Shown piece after piece: positions 62,713 through 64,000 of a DNA stretch of 64,000 nt. The notes beneath the pieces were generated by a model. That model was not told where the DNA came from. It saw nothing but the letters and a program-made list of their open reading frames with translations, and made no database searches. Each line of letters begins with the position of its first letter. The first letter of the stretch is position 1. Position numbers and translations under genes: made by a program. The DNA is from Gammaproteobacteria bacterium (GTDB lineage: Bacteria > Pseudomonadota > Gammaproteobacteria > Ga0077536), in the NCBI GenBank assembly GCA_024234975.1, contig JACKNH010000012.1, positions 46,637 to 110,636 on the forward strand, written 5' to 3'.

Positions 62713-64000
62713 TCATGGTTCGCCAGCCAACGGAGCGAAGGCGGGCGGCGGCTGCCGGTGATGGGTCGTGGCTTCGTATGCCGCAGCGATACGAATCAAC
62801 GTCGGCTCATCAAACGGACGGCCGACAAAATCGATACCGACTGGAAGTTTGGCGGGTATGGGGCCGACCAGCCGTGTGCCGGGGCTGCCATCGGATTGCG
62901 CTGGCAGACTGGCGTCTACCACCCGGTCATACATCTCATTGGTGAAACCTGCCGGAACGGAAATCGCCGGAAAGCCCTGGCGCCCGAGTGAACTGGACGA
63001 TGCGCGGCCGCGATTCGTCGGTAGCGAGGGTGAGCCCAGTTTTTCCGGTGGTAGATTGGCCGTGGGGTAGACCATGGCGGTGAGATTCATCGACTGCATA
63101 CATTGCAGGATCGTGGTCTGCACCATGAAGCGATCCAGCATGCGCCGGGACATGTCCAGCACGCGCTCCTTGTCCTGCTCGATACGACGCCCTTTGAAAT
63201 CCGGGTAGTTGGGATCGTCCAGCCAGTTCGCCTTGTTGACGAGGTCGGTGTTGGTCTTGATTTCGGCATCGCCACGTTCGGCAAGGTAGCGATTCATTTC
63301 GAAGCGGCTTTCGCCTTCGGCCGCGCCGCGTGGCAGTGAGTTGAATGAGAAGTCGTCGGGCACGGTCGAAGGATTCTGTACCATGCCCATCAAGGTATGG
63401 ATGTGGTCGCCGACCGGCTTGCCATCGACGACCGGAAACAGTTCCGGATACATTGCGGTGAATAACGTGTTGCCAAGGCGCGGCGCGTATTCCCGCACGC
63501 AGGTCGTCAGCAGTGCGCCGCCGTCACCCGGATCGATGATCTCGGCGCCCAACGCTTTCAAGTCTGCAATGGCGGCATTGGTCAGCTGCACGGTGTCCAT
63601 CGATGCCGCGGACAGCTCGCTGGTGTTGAACAATTCCCGCACCACACCGATACGCAGTCCTTCAAGGCGCCCGGGGCTGGCAAACGATTCGTAGGGTTGC
63701 CACGGTTTGCGGCCGATGCTGTAGACCGTCAGTTCGTCCTTGGGATCGTAGCCGGCGTAGGCGGTCAATACCTTGGCCGCATCTTCCACGGTGCGGCAGA
63801 TCGGTCCGACGCGGGTATTGATACCGAGCTGAATCATGCCGTCGCGGCTGATCAATTCCTGGGTGGGGGCAATGCCTACTGCGTTGTTGGCACGTGCCGG
63901 CCCGCGAATCGAGGAGCCGGTTTCTTCGGCAATCGCGCAGGTGACCAGGTTGGCGGCAACGGAAGAGCCCGAGCCTGAACTCGAATTGCTCGGGCTGCGC
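62713..64000 (-). CDS. Amidase-signature hydrolase (third paralogue), 5' end beyond the window
   Basis: The frame stays open to the right edge, so only the C-terminal about 428 residues are visible. At the edge the translation begins inside the signature: an 'SPSNSSSGSGSSVAAN' cis-Ser region and then the nucleophile in 'EETGSSIRGPA'. The downstream part parallels the first paralogue closely ('NNAVGIAPTQELISRDGMIQLGINTRVGPICRTVEDAAKVLTAYAGYDPKDEL', 'GFPAISVPAGF', 'LPVGIDFVGRPFDEPTLIRIAAAYEATTHHRQPPP'). The catalytic lysine is upstream of the window. It is closer to the first paralogue than to its immediate neighbour, so the cluster did not arise by a single tandem duplication of adjacent genes. 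Confidence 0.9.
   Translation of the reverse strand, partial: RSPSNSSSGSGSSVAANLVTCAIAEETGSSIRGPARANNAVGIAPTQELISRDGMIQLGINTRVGPICRTVEDAAKVLTAYAGYDPKDELTVYSIGRKPWQPYESFASPGRLEGLRIGVVRELFNTSELSAASMDTVQLTNAAIADLKALGAEIIDPGDGGALLTTCVREYAPRLGNTLFTAMYPELFPVVDGKPVGDHIHTLMGMVQNPSTVPDDFSFNSLPRGAAEGESRFEMNRYLAERGDAEIKTNTDLVNKANWLDDPNYPDFKGRRIEQDKERVLDMSRRMLDRFMVQTTILQCMQSMNLTAMVYPTANLPPEKLGSPSLPTNRGRASSSSLGRQGFPAISVPAGFTNEMYDRVVDASLPAQSDGSPGTRLVGPIPAKLPVGIDFVGRPFDEPTLIRIAAAYEATTHHRQPPPAFAPLAGEP

Overview
The window is a high-GC (roughly 60 % by eye), densely coded stretch of a Gram-negative chromosome with 46 supported protein genes, the first and last of which run off the ends. No rRNA, tRNA, CRISPR array, integrase or transposase was seen. 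The gene set (PEP-CTERM-type exported proteins, TonB receptor, FadL-type porin, Rieske and flavin monooxygenases, SnoaL-like proteins, cyanide-insensitive-type bd oxidase, OruR-like AraC regulators) suggests an aerobic, catabolically versatile gammaproteobacterium, perhaps near Steroidobacteraceae or Nevskiales. That placement is inference from gene content only.

Region by region. 1-1.35 kb: end of an acyl-CoA-dehydrogenase-fold flavin monooxygenase and its flavin reductase. 1.7-5.7 kb: a tightly overlapped red/far-red photosensory operon (heme oxygenase, bacteriophytochrome kinase, single-domain receiver, degenerate histidine-phosphotransfer-like protein). 6.0-8.5 kb: a membrane histidine kinase and, tail to tail, a receiver-Fis regulator. 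8.7-9.3 kb: a PEP-CTERM protein with a clear terminator. 9.7-16.4 kb: two aldehyde dehydrogenases, an aromatic-acid-type MFS permease, a c-type cytochrome and a Rieske oxygenase, which look like an aromatic or terpenoid catabolic neighbourhood. 16.4-22.6 kb: a translationally coupled SnoaL/PEP-CTERM pair, a 977-residue protein fusing three SnoaL-like domains to an alpha/beta hydrolase that lacks its nucleophile, and an exported protein of unknown function. 22.8-31.6 kb: Sel1 lipoprotein, AraC regulator, DAPG-hydrolase-like protein, DUF3313-like lipoprotein, GPH-type permease and a two-gene RND efflux system.

31.8-42 kb: another PEP-CTERM-like protein, then a putative glycoside-utilisation operon on the minus strand (TonB-dependent receptor, carboxylesterase, exported GH1 glycosidase, second esterase) with a divergent LysR regulator and an FHS-type sugar permease. 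42-44.3 kb: cydAB-type quinol oxidase. 45-52.6 kb: two repeat-rich PEP-CTERM-like surface proteins flanking a membrane class III cyclase homologue and a FadL-family channel. 53-55.9 kb: an OmpR/EnvZ-type two-component pair divergent from a small outer-membrane barrel. 55.9-64 kb: three large exported amidase-signature paralogues, with an AraC regulator and an aldo-keto reductase between the first two.

The most unusual items are the triple-SnoaL/pseudo-hydrolase fusion, the four-gene phytochrome phosphorelay, the leader hairpin that masks the TonB receptor ribosome-binding site, the amidase cluster, and a small palindromic element that appears to have rewritten the C-terminus of a PEP-CTERM-like protein.
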